This document shows, in pieces, positions 25,554-33,646 of a DNA stretch of 44,347 nt. Position numbers and translations under genes: made by a program. The DNA comes from Acidimicrobiaceae bacterium. Lineage in GTDB: Bacteria > Actinomycetota > Acidimicrobiia > Acidimicrobiales > RAAP-2. Numbering within the stretch: the first letter of the stretch is position 1; each line of letters opens with the position of its first letter. The stretch is taken from positions 2,109 through 46,455 of the forward strand of contig PMAL01000141.1 in assembly GCA_003152555.1 (NCBI GenBank). Direction: 5' to 3'. The notes under the pieces were generated by a model, which saw nothing but the letters and a program-made list of their open reading frames with translations, did not search any database and was not told the origin of the DNA.

Positions 25554-27485
25554 CTAGATGTCTAGGAAGCGAACGTCTTTCGCGTTGGTTTGGATGAAGT
25601 GGCGGCGTTGGGGCACGTCATCACCCATGAGGATCGAGCAGACTTCGTCGGCGAGTGCCGCCTGCTCCACGGTGATCTGAAGAAGGGCCCGCTTGGTGGG
25701 ATCCATGGTGGTGTCGCGCAGCTCGTCGTAGTCCATCTCCCCCAGGCCCTTAAGACGCTGGAAGTCGTTCTTGTGAGTGGGGTTGTCCAGCAAGAATTTG
25801 GTCTTCTGCGTGTCGTCGCCGAGGTAGACCTTTTCTTTTCCGACCAATGTCGAAAACAGCGGCGGCTGCGCCACGTAGATATGGCCGTTGTTCACGAGCT
25901 CGGTCATCTGACGGAAGAAGAACGTCAGCAACAGCGTACGGATATGGCTGCCATCAACGTCGGCGTCGGCCATCAAGATGATCTTGTCGTAACGAACCTT
26001 CGTTACGTCAAAGTCTGCTTCGACGCCCGCGCCTATTGCGGAGATCAATGCCTGGATCTCGGTGTTCTTGAGAATTTTGTCCGATCGGGCCTTCTCGACG
26101 TTCAGGATCTTTCCTCGAATTGGCAGGATCGCTTGATTGCGAGGATTGCGGGCGTCCTTCGCCGAACCGCCGGCGGAGTTGCCTTCCACAATGAACAGCT
26201 CACACTCTCGAGGGTCGTTCGACGAGCAGTCAACAAGCTTTCCGGGAAGGCCGGCACCGTCTAACGCGCTCTTGCGTCGAGTGAGGTCGCGGGCTTGGCG
26301 CGCGGCCATGCGCGCGCGCGAGGCCTGAATGGCCTTAGCGACGACTTGGCCACCCTCCTTGGGATTCTCTTCCAGCCAGTCTGCGAGCTTTTCGTTCGTC
26401 GCGCGCTCGACCAGTGACCGGATCGAAACGTTGCCGAGCTTGCCCTTGGTCTGGCCCTCGAATTGCGGTTCGGTCAGTCGCACGGAAATGATCGCCGTCA
26501 GTCCTTCGCGGATGTCCTCACCCAACAGGTTTTCGTCTTTTTCCTTCAGAAGATTGCGCTTGCGGGCGTAGCGATTGACCACGTTGGTGATGGCCTTGCG
26601 GAACCCCTCTTCGTGCATGCCGCCCTCGATGGTCGAGATGCCGTTCGCGAAGGAGTGAATGCTCTCGTAGTACCCGGAGTTCCACTGGAACGCAACTTCG
26701 ACTTCTTGGCTTTCTTCGGCCTGCTCGTAAAAGCCAACCTTTCGAAAGAGCGACTCCTTGGCGTTGTTGAGGTGACGGACATAATCAACGATGCCGCCGT
26801 TGTACTTGAACGTCTCTTTTGCTTCGCGTCCTTTACGCTCATCAACAAATCGGATCTCGAGACCGCGGTTAAGGAACGCCATGATCTGGAGGCGCTCAGT
26901 AACTGTCTGCGCGCGAAAATCAACGTCGTCGAAAATCTTAGGATCGGGGGTAAATGTCACCGTCGTGCCGGTGCGTCCCTTCGGCGATGGACCGACGATT
27001 TTCAGCTTGCCCTGGGGCTTGCCCCCGTTTTTGAAGAAGAGCTGATAGTGGTGGTCGTTTCGATAAATTTCGAGGTTGAGTTCTGTCGAGAGTGCATTCA
27101 CCACTGAGGCGCCGACACCGTGCAGCCCGCCCGAAACCTTGTACCCGGCGTCGCCAAATTTCCCCCCCGCGTGCAGGGTGGTGTACACCACTTCGGCGGC
27201 ACTTTTCCCGGGATAATTCGGGTGATCGTCGACCGGGATGCCACGACCATCGTCAATGACTCGCGCGCTGCCGTTGGCCATCAGGGTGACGTCAATACGC
27301 GTGCAATAACCAGCCATGGCTTCGTCAATAGCGTTGTCGATTATCTCTACCAACAGGTGGTGAAGCCCGGAAGGTCCGGTCGATCCGATATACATTCCAG
27401 GACGAATGCGCACCGGTTCTAATCCTTCGAGAACAGTGATGTCGCTAGCTTCGTAGCTCGGTGATCCCTTGGACATCTGGGCCAC
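25554..27485 (-). CDS. gyrB: DNA gyrase subunit B
   Basis: ATPase and Toprim subunit of 643 residues. The GHKL ATPase has EIIDNAIDEA, DDGRGIPVD and GGLHGVGASVVNAL; the Toprim part has EGNSAGGSAKDARN and DADVDGSHI; the C-terminal tail has RFKGLGEM-like RLKGLGEMDYDEL. It starts at GTG with AAAGGA 8 nt upstream; an ATG three codons later has no ribosome-binding site. It lies between dciA and gyrA on the minus strand and probably has its own promoter in the 135-bp spacer. Confidence 0.98.
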   Translation of the reverse strand: MAQMSKGSPSYEASDITVLEGLEPVRIRPGMYIGSTGPSGLHHLLVEIIDNAIDEAMAGYCTRIDVTLMANGSARVIDDGRGIPVDDHPNYPGKSAAEVVYTTLHAGGKFGDAGYKVSGGLHGVGASVVNALSTELNLEIYRNDHHYQLFFKNGGKPQGKLKIVGPSPKGRTGTTVTFTPDPKIFDDVDFRAQTVTERLQIMAFLNRGLEIRFVDERKGREAKETFKYNGGIVDYVRHLNNAKESLFRKVGFYEQAEESQEVEVAFQWNSGYYESIHSFANGISTIEGGMHEEGFRKAITNVVNRYARKRNLLKEKDENLLGEDIREGLTAIISVRLTEPQFEGQTKGKLGNVSIRSLVERATNEKLADWLEENPKEGGQVVAKAIQASRARMAARQARDLTRRKSALDGAGLPGKLVDCSSNDPRECELFIVEGNSAGGSAKDARNPRNQAILPIRGKILNVEKARSDKILKNTEIQALISAIGAGVEADFDVTKVRYDKIILMADADVDGSHIRTLLLTFFFRQMTELVNNGHIYVAQPPLFSTLVGKEKVYLGDDTQKTKFLLDNPTHKNDFQRLKGLGEMDYDELRDTTMDPTKRALLQITVEQAALADEVCSILMGDDVPQRRHFIQTNAKDVRFLDI

Positions 27486-27546
27486 GAAGGATTCCTTTCA
27501 GTTAAAGATTTCGGCGTTGTCACGCAGTCGGCGTGCAACTTTTCGA

Positions 27547-27574
27547 TGTATATATCCTACCCGGTTTGGCACAA
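27547..27574 (-). promoter_or_regulatory. Possible gyrB promoter
   Basis: TTGTGC (27569-27574) and TATACA (27547-27552) on the minus strand are 16 bp apart and lie about 60 bp before the gyrB start. Both match sigma-70-type consensus moderately. Confidence 0.4.
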
Positions 27575-27620
27575 CATTCGAACCCCCAACGGTCGTATTG
27601 GCGAGGTACTTTGACCTCAA

Positions 27621-27926
27621 TTACGAGTCTGATAACACCGTTCGAAGTGACGTCGGCGCACGCTCTCCAAGTGTCGAAAAACCAGCGAGAATTGACGGTG
27701 TTTGAGAGGTCACGCGCTGCGCGAACGCGCCCGAAGGGACACTGACCAACAGCACTCCATTTTTCACAAATTCTGGTCGACAGTGCTCGGCAATGACGGG
27801 CTCAACGATTTGCGGCCACATCTCACGTATCTCATCAATGAGGCGAAGGTCGACCTTGCGGAGTCGACCGGCCATGGTATTAAGCAGTTCGGCCAATCCC
27901 GTCGGTTGATCGTCTGAACGCTTCAT
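27621..27926 (-). CDS. dciA: DciA-like DUF721 helicase-loading protein
   Basis: DUF721 protein of 101 residues. The N-terminal helix pair (LAELLNTMAGRLRKVDLRLIDEIREMWPQIVEPVIAEHCRPEFVKNGVLLVSVPSGAFAQRV in part) matches the KH-like fold of DciA, which loads the replicative helicase DnaB where DnaC/DnaI are absent. It starts within the recF stop (ATGA overlap) and sits between recF and gyrB as in mycobacteria. It is shorter than most actinobacterial members and lacks their variable N-terminal tail. Confidence 0.85.
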   Translation of the reverse strand: MKRSDDQPTGLAELLNTMAGRLRKVDLRLIDEIREMWPQIVEPVIAEHCRPEFVKNGVLLVSVPSGAFAQRVTSQTPSILAGFSTLGERAPTSLRTVLSDS

Positions 27927-29005
27927 GACTCGTGCCTCGAGAGGTCAATTACGGCGGCCGGGCTCATCGCGGACGGCAGTGGTGAGGCGGTAGTAACCAG
28001 CGTTTGACCGGCGGGAAGCAGATGCAAAAGGCGGTCACTACGTAGTGGATCGAGCTCACTGAAGACGTCGTCGAGTAGCAGTAAGGGGTCAACACCCCTT
28101 GTGTGTTGCACCAATTCGTGACCGCCGAGGCGCAACGCCAACGCGAGGGAACGTTGTTCACCCTGAGAGGCCTGTCGTCGAGCGTCGCGCTCATCGAGGG
28201 TGAGCAGAATATCGTCTCGTTGCGGACCAATCGTGGTGTGACCACGAAACCGGTCATCATCCAAGGCGCCCTGGAGCGCGTCGAACAAGTCACCGCTCCA
28301 GGACTGCTCGTATTCAATGCCCACTCGCAAATTGTCGTGAGCCAGCTCTTGGTAGTACCTCGTCACCAGAGGGACAAGATCATTGAGGACTCTTCGACGA
28401 ACAGCCACGAGTTCTTCGCTCACGTGGCAAAAATCCCTCGACCACACATCGAGTTCTTCGCGTTGCGACGATGTTGGCAGTTCGCCGTGCAGCCCGCGAA
28501 GCAGTGCGTTTCGTTGGCTCAACACGCGCGCGAAGCGTTCGATGATGTCGCCCGTACTTAGGTCCACGTCGCTCAAGAGGTGCGTAAGAAACGCGCGTCG
28601 GTTTTCGGGACCCTGGCGAACTATGTCGACGCCTTCGGGAGTGAAAATTGTCAGGGGTAAAACGCCGGCTACATCAGCTCGCGATTGGGGTCGTTGCCCA
28701 TTCACCAACATTCGTTTGGTGGTATTTCGAACACCTCGCGTCAGCGTGAGATCCACCTGCACGCGCCGCTCTCGCTGGAAAAGCACGCCGTGAACCTCGG
28801 CTATCTGCTCGCCGCTGCGAATCATGTCGCTAGCGGCACTACTTCGGAACGATGACGCGGTCGCGAGCGCGTACACCGCCTCTAAGACGGAGGTTTTCCC
28901 CGTGCCGTTGGGAGAAAGCAGCACGGTTACCGCGTCGCGGTCGGGCGAGAATCGAAGCTCTTTAAAGAGTCGGAAATTGCGAAGTTCAAGTTCGTGGAGA
29001 CCCAC
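27923..29005 (-). CDS. recF: DNA repair protein RecF
   Basis: SMC-like ATPase of 360 residues that loads RecA at single-stranded gaps. Walker A SPNGTGKTSVLEA is near residue 32, the signature is in RRQASQGEQRSLALALR, and Walker B LLLLDDVFSELDPLRSDRLL is near the C-terminus. It starts with GTG 15 nt after dnaN, without a strong ribosome-binding site, so translation probably follows from dnaN. Its stop overlaps the dciA start. Confidence 0.96.
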   Translation of the reverse strand: MGLHELELRNFRLFKELRFSPDRDAVTVLLSPNGTGKTSVLEAVYALATASSFRSSAASDMIRSGEQIAEVHGVLFQRERRVQVDLTLTRGVRNTTKRMLVNGQRPQSRADVAGVLPLTIFTPEGVDIVRQGPENRRAFLTHLLSDVDLSTGDIIERFARVLSQRNALLRGLHGELPTSSQREELDVWSRDFCHVSEELVAVRRRVLNDLVPLVTRYYQELAHDNLRVGIEYEQSWSGDLFDALQGALDDDRFRGHTTIGPQRDDILLTLDERDARRQASQGEQRSLALALRLGGHELVQHTRGVDPLLLLDDVFSELDPLRSDRLLHLLPAGQTLVTTASPLPSAMSPAAVIDLSRHES

Positions 29006-29020
29006 GACAATCAGTCCGTA

Positions 29021-30121
29021 CTACTGAACGCGAACGGGCATCAGAAGGTACCGGAATCGCGTGTCGTCGACGCCGTGCACCATGGCGGGACGAACAGAGT
29101 CCGACATTTCAAGTATGACTTCGTCACCCGGAACGGCCTCAATCCCGTCGATCAAGAAACTGGGGTTAAACGCAATAGTGATCTCTTCACCGCTGTAGTC
29201 CGCATCAACATTGTCTTCGACGTCGCCGGCGTCGTGACTCTGTGTCCTAATTTCGATGCTCTTGTCCTTAGTGGTGAGTCGAACCGATGACGTTGAGTCT
29301 TTCGCGAGAAGTTTTGCTCGCTTCAGCGAGGTCAGTAACGTGTCTTTCGCTACGCGGAGTTGGTTGGGATAGCTCGCGGGAATCAATTGCAGTACGGATG
29401 GGTAATTGCCGTCGATAAGCCGTGAGGCAATGCTGGTAGTTCCCACGACAAAGCAGATTTCGGCTTCAGTGAGTGTTACGCCAATTTGCGCATCTACTGC
29501 CAGTGAAGCGGCCGCGCGTTGTAGTTCTTGAAGAGCTCGAGCCGGTACCAACAGGTCCTCTGTTCCACCCACGCTTTCAACCCCTGGAACGTCTCGTACG
29601 GCGAGTCGGTATGAGTCAGTCGCGATCAAGCGAAGTGAGCCATTGTCGGTCGTAAAGAGCACCCCGGTGAGTAGCGGCCGCGCGTCATCATTCGCTGCGG
29701 CCCGCACCACCTGGTTAAGGCCCTGGATAAGGTCAAGTGCAGCAATAGAGATGAGAGTTCCCGATACTGGTGGAAGTTTGGGATAGTCCATCACCGAAAA
29801 CGTGCGAAGTGAGAATTTTGCCCGACCTAACGATATTTCAACATTCTCATCGTTACCCGAAATTGTGACGGCGCCAGCTTCGAGAGAACGAACGGCGTCA
29901 ACAATCAATCGAGCCGGGACGACAGTCGAACCATCTTCGAGTCCAATGACGTCTACAGTCGTGCGCACAGTGATGTCGAGATCCGTGCCAGTAACAGTGA
30001 GTTGATTTCCAACCAGCGTTAACAGAATTCCTGACGACGCCCCGATGATGCGCGTTGCAACCACACGACTTGCCGCGCTTAATGCCTCGACAAGAATGTC
30101 ACGTTCTGATTTTAACTTCAC
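29021..30121 (-). CDS. dnaN: DNA polymerase III sliding clamp (beta subunit)
   Basis: Sliding clamp of 366 residues with three repeated clamp domains; the C-terminus RYLLMPVRVQ is the family signature. I place the start at the GTG at 30121, which has AGGAAAGG upstream and gives the expected VKLKSERDILVEAL N-terminus; a TTG at 30139 would use part of that ribosome-binding site as coding sequence. It is separated from dnaA by the predicted origin. Confidence 0.97.
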   Translation of the reverse strand: MKLKSERDILVEALSAASRVVATRIIGASSGILLTLVGNQLTVTGTDLDITVRTTVDVIGLEDGSTVVPARLIVDAVRSLEAGAVTISGNDENVEISLGRAKFSLRTFSVMDYPKLPPVSGTLISIAALDLIQGLNQVVRAAANDDARPLLTGVLFTTDNGSLRLIATDSYRLAVRDVPGVESVGGTEDLLVPARALQELQRAAASLAVDAQIGVTLTEAEICFVVGTTSIASRLIDGNYPSVLQLIPASYPNQLRVAKDTLLTSLKRAKLLAKDSTSSVRLTTKDKSIEIRTQSHDAGDVEDNVDADYSGEEITIAFNPSFLIDGIEAVPGDEVILEMSDSVRPAMVHGVDDTRFRYLLMPVRVQ

Positions 30122-30177
30122 TGAACTACCTTTCCTCAACTACTGAGATTATTGTGTGTTTTTCTATATAAAGAAGT

Positions 30178-30192
30178 CTTAGTAGTAGTAGG
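30178..30192 (-). other. DnaA-trio repeats
   Basis: Minus strand reads CCTACTACTACTAAG, four tandem trios that single-stranded DnaA filaments would contact, then an AT-rich run including TATATA. Confidence 0.55.
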
Positions 30193-30240
30193 TCTGTTGG
30201 TTTGTGGATTAGGTAACAAAATACCTGATAAAGACCTACT
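30187..30240. repeat. Nested inverted repeat in oriC
   Basis: AGTAGGTCT (30187-30195) and AGACCTACT (30232-30240) are perfect 9-bp inverted arms. Inside them AGGTA (30211-30215) and TACCT (30222-30226) form a second 5-bp stem with a 6-nt loop. The DnaA box lies between the two left arms. In RNA it could act as a dnaA terminator; in DNA it could extrude. Confidence 0.5.
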
Positions 30241-30371
30241 TATTAAAACAACTCTTTACACACCTCTGTGACTAACTCCTTCAACCTTCAGAACTCAACT
30301 ATGAAGTGATGTGCGCTACTAGCTACTTGTCGATACACAATCAACAAGTCAGCCCGGAAGTTGCGCACAAA

Positions 30372-31736
30372 TTACTCCCTGGTTTCACCCTGCAAACGAC
30401 GTTTCAATTGATTGATCTGCGACAACGTTTCCGCGTTCAGTGCAATCTGTTCGCGAATCTTTTCGACGCCACTTATCACGGTGGTGTGGTTACGCCCGTC
30501 AAAGATCCTCGCGATCATTGGATAGGAGTAATTCGTGAGAAGATCGCGAATCAAGTACATCGCAACGTGTCGGGCGTGTACGAGTGGGCGCAGACGCTTG
30601 GCCCCACGTACGTCTTCCACGGAGAGCCCGTAAAACTCTGAAACAACAGCCAATATGGTCTCCGGCTTGAGAATTACTTGTTCCTGACCCAAATTAGTGA
30701 GATGCGCTTTGGCGAGTTCGAGTGAAATTGGCTCTTGTCGCAAATTGGCGAACGCTCGCAACATCGTGATTGATCCCTCGAGCTCGCGAATGTTGTCACG
30801 TACGCGCTGGGCAATCCATTCCGCAACATCACTCGGTAGGTCAATTCCCTCTCGCTCGGCCTTGGAGCGAAGAATGGCAATACGTGTTTCCAAGTCCGGC
30901 TGATCGATCTCTGTAACGAGTCCTTGTAAGAGACGACTGCGAAATCGATCTTGCAGTCCCGCGAGGTCACGAGGTGAACGGTCCGACGTCAAGACGATCT
31001 GCTTACCGTCGCCGTGCAGTGCATTGTAGGTGTGGAATATTTCTTCGTGAAAAGTTTCACCGCGAGTTTCCATGAACTGGATGTCGTCGATGAGTAGAAC
31101 ATCGTTCTCGCGATAGCGCTCGTGCAGGGCCAACTGTGTTCTGGTTTGAATGGCACGGATGAAGTCGTTAAGGAATGTTTCGGTTGAAACATAGAGGACC
31201 TTGCGACCAGGATAATTTTCCTGCACGTAGTTGCCAATGGCGTGTAGCAGGTGGGTCTTACCCAGGCCTGAGTTTCCGTAAATCATTAGCGGATTGTAGG
31301 CACGACCAGGAGTTTCAGCGACAGACTGTGCGGCCGCGAAAGCCAAGCGATTCGACGATCCCGGCACGAAGGAGTCAAAGGTCATACGTGGATCGAGGCG
31401 CGCGGGCCGATCAACACTAGGAACAAACGAGGTCGCGTCGGATTCCGTTACTCGTTCGTCGCCGACGTGATTTGTTGGCGTCACCGTTTCGTCACTCAGC
31501 GTTAACGAAACTTGCACCTGCGCACCTATCAACTGTCTCGCTTGTTCGGTGATAAATGGGAGGTAGCGCTGCTGCACCCGCTGCAGTTGAATTTGATTCG
31601 GCGCGCCAATGACCAGTTGATTATCGTGGTAATCCACAAGACGCAGTGTGCTTAACCCTGCGGACCAAACTGACTCAGAAGCGTTGCCGCGTAAGGAGTC
31701 TTGTAGTGCCGACCAGATCTCCTCACTACTCTGCAT
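30372..31736 (-). CDS. dnaA: Chromosomal replication initiator DnaA
   Basis: Initiator ATPase of 454 residues from the ATG at 31736, which has GGAGG five bases upstream; a GTG at 31748 would include that site in the coding region. Domain I (1-85) and a short linker precede the AAA+ domain with Walker A GNSGLGKTHLLHA and Walker B VLLIDDIQFM. The C-terminal helix-turn-helix has VHARHVAMYLIRDL and the DnaA signature GRNHTTVISGVEKI. The linker domain II is short compared with streptomycete DnaA. Confidence 0.98.
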   Translation of the reverse strand: MQSSEEIWSALQDSLRGNASESVWSAGLSTLRLVDYHDNQLVIGAPNQIQLQRVQQRYLPFITEQARQLIGAQVQVSLTLSDETVTPTNHVGDERVTESDATSFVPSVDRPARLDPRMTFDSFVPGSSNRLAFAAAQSVAETPGRAYNPLMIYGNSGLGKTHLLHAIGNYVQENYPGRKVLYVSTETFLNDFIRAIQTRTQLALHERYRENDVLLIDDIQFMETRGETFHEEIFHTYNALHGDGKQIVLTSDRSPRDLAGLQDRFRSRLLQGLVTEIDQPDLETRIAILRSKAEREGIDLPSDVAEWIAQRVRDNIRELEGSITMLRAFANLRQEPISLELAKAHLTNLGQEQVILKPETILAVVSEFYGLSVEDVRGAKRLRPLVHARHVAMYLIRDLLTNYSYPMIARIFDGRNHTTVISGVEKIREQIALNAETLSQINQLKRRLQGETRE

Positions 31737-31763
31737 TAGTTCCTCCACAGGTCAACACTGACT

Positions 31764-31791
31764 TTATCCACAAGCAGAGTCCCTCTTCAAT
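31764..31791 (-). promoter_or_regulatory. dnaA promoter overlapped by a DnaA box
   Basis: TTGAAG (31786-31791) and GATAAA (31764-31769), 16 bp apart on the minus strand, resemble -35 and -10 elements. A perfect TTATCCACA box (31765-31773) covers the -10, which fits DnaA autorepression. Confidence 0.5.
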
Positions 31792-31944
31792 TGATTCAGG
31801 TGTCCTTGGGGAGTGTTACCATACTCCGATTTCGTGCGCCGTGCCAAGAGCATGGTCCGGTGGGATAAGATTGTTCCCAGTTGTGCGCCAGCGACCCCCA
31901 GGGGGTACCGCGAAGCGCACCCAAATAGTTTGAGAAGAGGTTTT

Positions 31945-32079
31945 GTGAAGCGAACGTATCAACCTAATAAGAGGAAAAGGGCTAAAACGCACGGTTTTCG
32001 TGCTCGTATGCGAACCCGTGCCGGTCGAGCCATTCTAAAGGCCCGCCGTGACAAGGGCCGCCACGAGCTGACGGTCTGA
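31945..32079 (+). CDS. rpmH: 50S ribosomal protein L34
   Basis: L34 of 44 residues starting at GTG with GAGAAGAGG five bases upstream. The sequence KRTYQPNKRKRAKTHGFRAR and the ending RRDKGRHELTV are diagnostic. It heads the plus-strand rpmH-rnpA-yidD-yidC-jag-rsmG operon and is divergent from dnaA. The 208-bp leader between dnaA and rpmH contains the dnaA promoter and two short inverted repeats (GGAGT/ACTCC near 31810-31827 and TGGGA/TCCCA near 31861-31879). Confidence 0.97.
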   Translation: MKRTYQPNKRKRAKTHGFRARMRTRAGRAILKARRDKGRHELTV

Positions 32080-32086
32080 GCCCAAA

Positions 32087-32419
32087 GTGCCTGGTCGGGT
32101 TCGAACCCGACGGCAGTTCGCACTTTTGGCCACGCCGACAGATCGGGGTCAAAGCGGTCCGCTGCGAATCAGTTTCGTAGCCGAGGCCGGTCAGAACCCA
32201 ACTGTCAATGTGGCCTACGCGATCGGTCGAAACGTCGGAAATGCCGTGGTTCGCAACCAAATTCGACGGCGTTTACGGGCACTCGTAGATAACTTTATTC
32301 CTCAACCACATTCAGGAAATTACCTGATCAGATGTGGCTTAGAGACAGGAAATCTCTCCTATGACGAACTTCAACACCACTTACACCAGGCCATGGAATG
32401 TGCCGGCGCCTTCAACTAA
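32087..32419 (+). CDS. rnpA: Ribonuclease P protein component
   Basis: RNase P protein of 110 residues, GTG start 7 nt after rpmH. The central family motif RNVGNAVVRNQIRRRLRAL is intact and the N-terminal RTRRQFALL helix is as expected. It binds the catalytic RNA that matures tRNA 5' ends. The 3' end overlaps yidD. Confidence 0.95.
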   Translation: MPGRVRTRRQFALLATPTDRGQSGPLRISFVAEAGQNPTVNVAYAIGRNVGNAVVRNQIRRRLRALVDNFIPQPHSGNYLIRCGLETGNLSYDELQHHLHQAMECAGAFN

Positions 32420-32666
32420 GCCTTCGCTCGGCGCCCGGGCACTGCTCGGTGCAATTGGCATCTACCAGCGCCTGAGCGCCGGGCGAATTGCCCCGTGCCG
32501 CTTTTACCCCTCGTGCTCTCACTACGCCGCCGAAGCCATTGAGGTTCACGGCGCTTGGCGTGGTATGGGTTTGGCATTGCGACGCCTGAGCCGCTGTCGC
32601 CCGCTCGGTCCACACGGCGTTGATCTGGTGCCAGAAGCGAGAAACGTTAGGAGCACTCAGTCATGA
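32400..32666 (+). CDS. yidD: Membrane protein insertion efficiency factor YidD
   Basis: Small amphipathic protein that assists YidC. The diagnostic CRFYPSCSHYAAEAIEVHG and RLSRCRPLGPHGVDLVPE are present. From the GTG at 32400 it is 88 residues, typical of the family, and overlaps rnpA by 20 nt. An ATG at 32361 in the same frame would add 13 residues that look like an rnpA shadow. The stop overlaps the yidC start by 4 nt. Confidence 0.88.
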   Translation: MPAPSTKPSLGARALLGAIGIYQRLSAGRIAPCRFYPSCSHYAAEAIEVHGAWRGMGLALRRLSRCRPLGPHGVDLVPEARNVRSTQS

Positions 32667-33643
32667 CGTCTTTAAAACACGCCGTTGGCAGTGTGTTCCA
32701 GCCTATTTTCCACGTCGTTGGATGGATGCTGGCGCTCTGCTACGACCTGATACCGAACTACGCGATTGCCATAACGATGCTCACGATCATCATCATGGCC
32801 GTGCTCACGCCGTTCACGATCAAGAGCACTAAGTCCATGATGGCGATGCAAAAGCTCCAGCCCGAGATAAAGAAGCTTCAACAAAAGTACAAGGGTCCGG
32901 AAAACCGCCAGATGTTGAACGAAGAGATGATGAAGCTCTATCGCGAGGAGGGCGCCAATCCGATTGGCGGCTGTCTGCCGATGCTGTTGCAGATGCCCTT
33001 TCTCTTCATTCTTTATAGCGTTATCAAGGGTTTGGCCAACAAGGTGCTGATCCACGGTGTGTTGACATCGGTGCCGCGCTACATCCCGACAAGCTCAAAG
33101 ATGTACACGAGCCTTACTGCTTCGAACGGCCAGATCAAGGCTTTTGGCATGGACCTCAACCTCAAGGCCTTTAGCGTTCACAGTTCGTTCGCCGCGCAAA
33201 TCCCCTTCTTTGTATTCGTGGCTGTTGCGGTAGCCCTTCAGTATTTCCAGATGGCCCAGATGTCCAATCGAAGCAAGAAGAACGGCATCGCCATACCGAG
33301 CCAGCAACTCATGATGCAGCGGTTCTTTCCGATTATTTTCGCATACTTCTATCTTGTAATTCCAGCCGCTGTTGTGCTTTACATGATTGTTTCAACAGTC
33401 ATCCGCATAATTACTCAAGACCTCATGTTTCGAGCTGGGATCTCGAACCCCAATAAGGGCAAAGACCCGACGTTGGAGCCAGGTGAACCGAGGGAAATAC
33501 CGGCGATCGAGGCAAAACCTTCAACCACTAAGCCGGCCGCCTCAAAGCCCGGCGTCCCAAGATCGTCGAGTAATCGGCCATCGGTCGCAAAGCCTCAACC
33601 AAACTCACGCTCCAAAGCGAAGCGGAAGCGAAAGGAGCGATAG
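32663..33643 (+). CDS. yidC: Membrane protein insertase YidC
   Basis: YidC/Oxa1 insertase of 326 residues. The first helix (about 15-50) is followed by the cytoplasmic hairpin STKSMMAMQKLQPEIKKLQQKY, then NPIGGCLPMLLQMPFLFILYSV and further helices (FVFVAVAVALQYFQM, FFPIIFAYFYLVIPAAVVLYMIVS). The C-terminal 70 residues are Pro/Ser/Lys-rich and strongly basic, suited to ribosome binding. No large periplasmic domain, as in Gram-positives. TTAGGAG precedes the ATG. Confidence 0.95.
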   Translation: MTSLKHAVGSVFQPIFHVVGWMLALCYDLIPNYAIAITMLTIIIMAVLTPFTIKSTKSMMAMQKLQPEIKKLQQKYKGPENRQMLNEEMMKLYREEGANPIGGCLPMLLQMPFLFILYSVIKGLANKVLIHGVLTSVPRYIPTSSKMYTSLTASNGQIKAFGMDLNLKAFSVHSSFAAQIPFFVFVAVAVALQYFQMAQMSNRSKKNGIAIPSQQLMMQRFFPIIFAYFYLVIPAAVVLYMIVSTVIRIITQDLMFRAGISNPNKGKDPTLEPGEPREIPAIEAKPSTTKPAASKPGVPRSSSNRPSVAKPQPNSRSKAKRKRKER

Positions 33644-33646
33644 CCC

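Larger units (their letters stand above)
30122..30371. other. Predicted replication origin (oriC) unwinding region
   Basis: AT-rich 250-bp spacer between dnaA and dnaN. On the minus strand a DnaA box TAATCCACA (8 of 9 to TTATCCACA) at 30203-30211 is followed after 10 nt by four CTA triplets (30178-30192, 3'-GAT-5' on the other strand) and then a run of A/T. This is the order and orientation of box, DnaA-trios and duplex unwinding element. A second near-box TTAGTCACA (30267-30275, 8 of 9) and weaker ones at 30331 and 30361 lie further upstream. Perfect boxes are surprisingly few for an actinobacterial oriC. Confidence 0.65.

Noticed and set aside
27570..27600. tRNA-like ATTCGAACCCCC segment upstream of gyrB
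   Set aside because: No acceptor, D or anticodon stems can be built around it.
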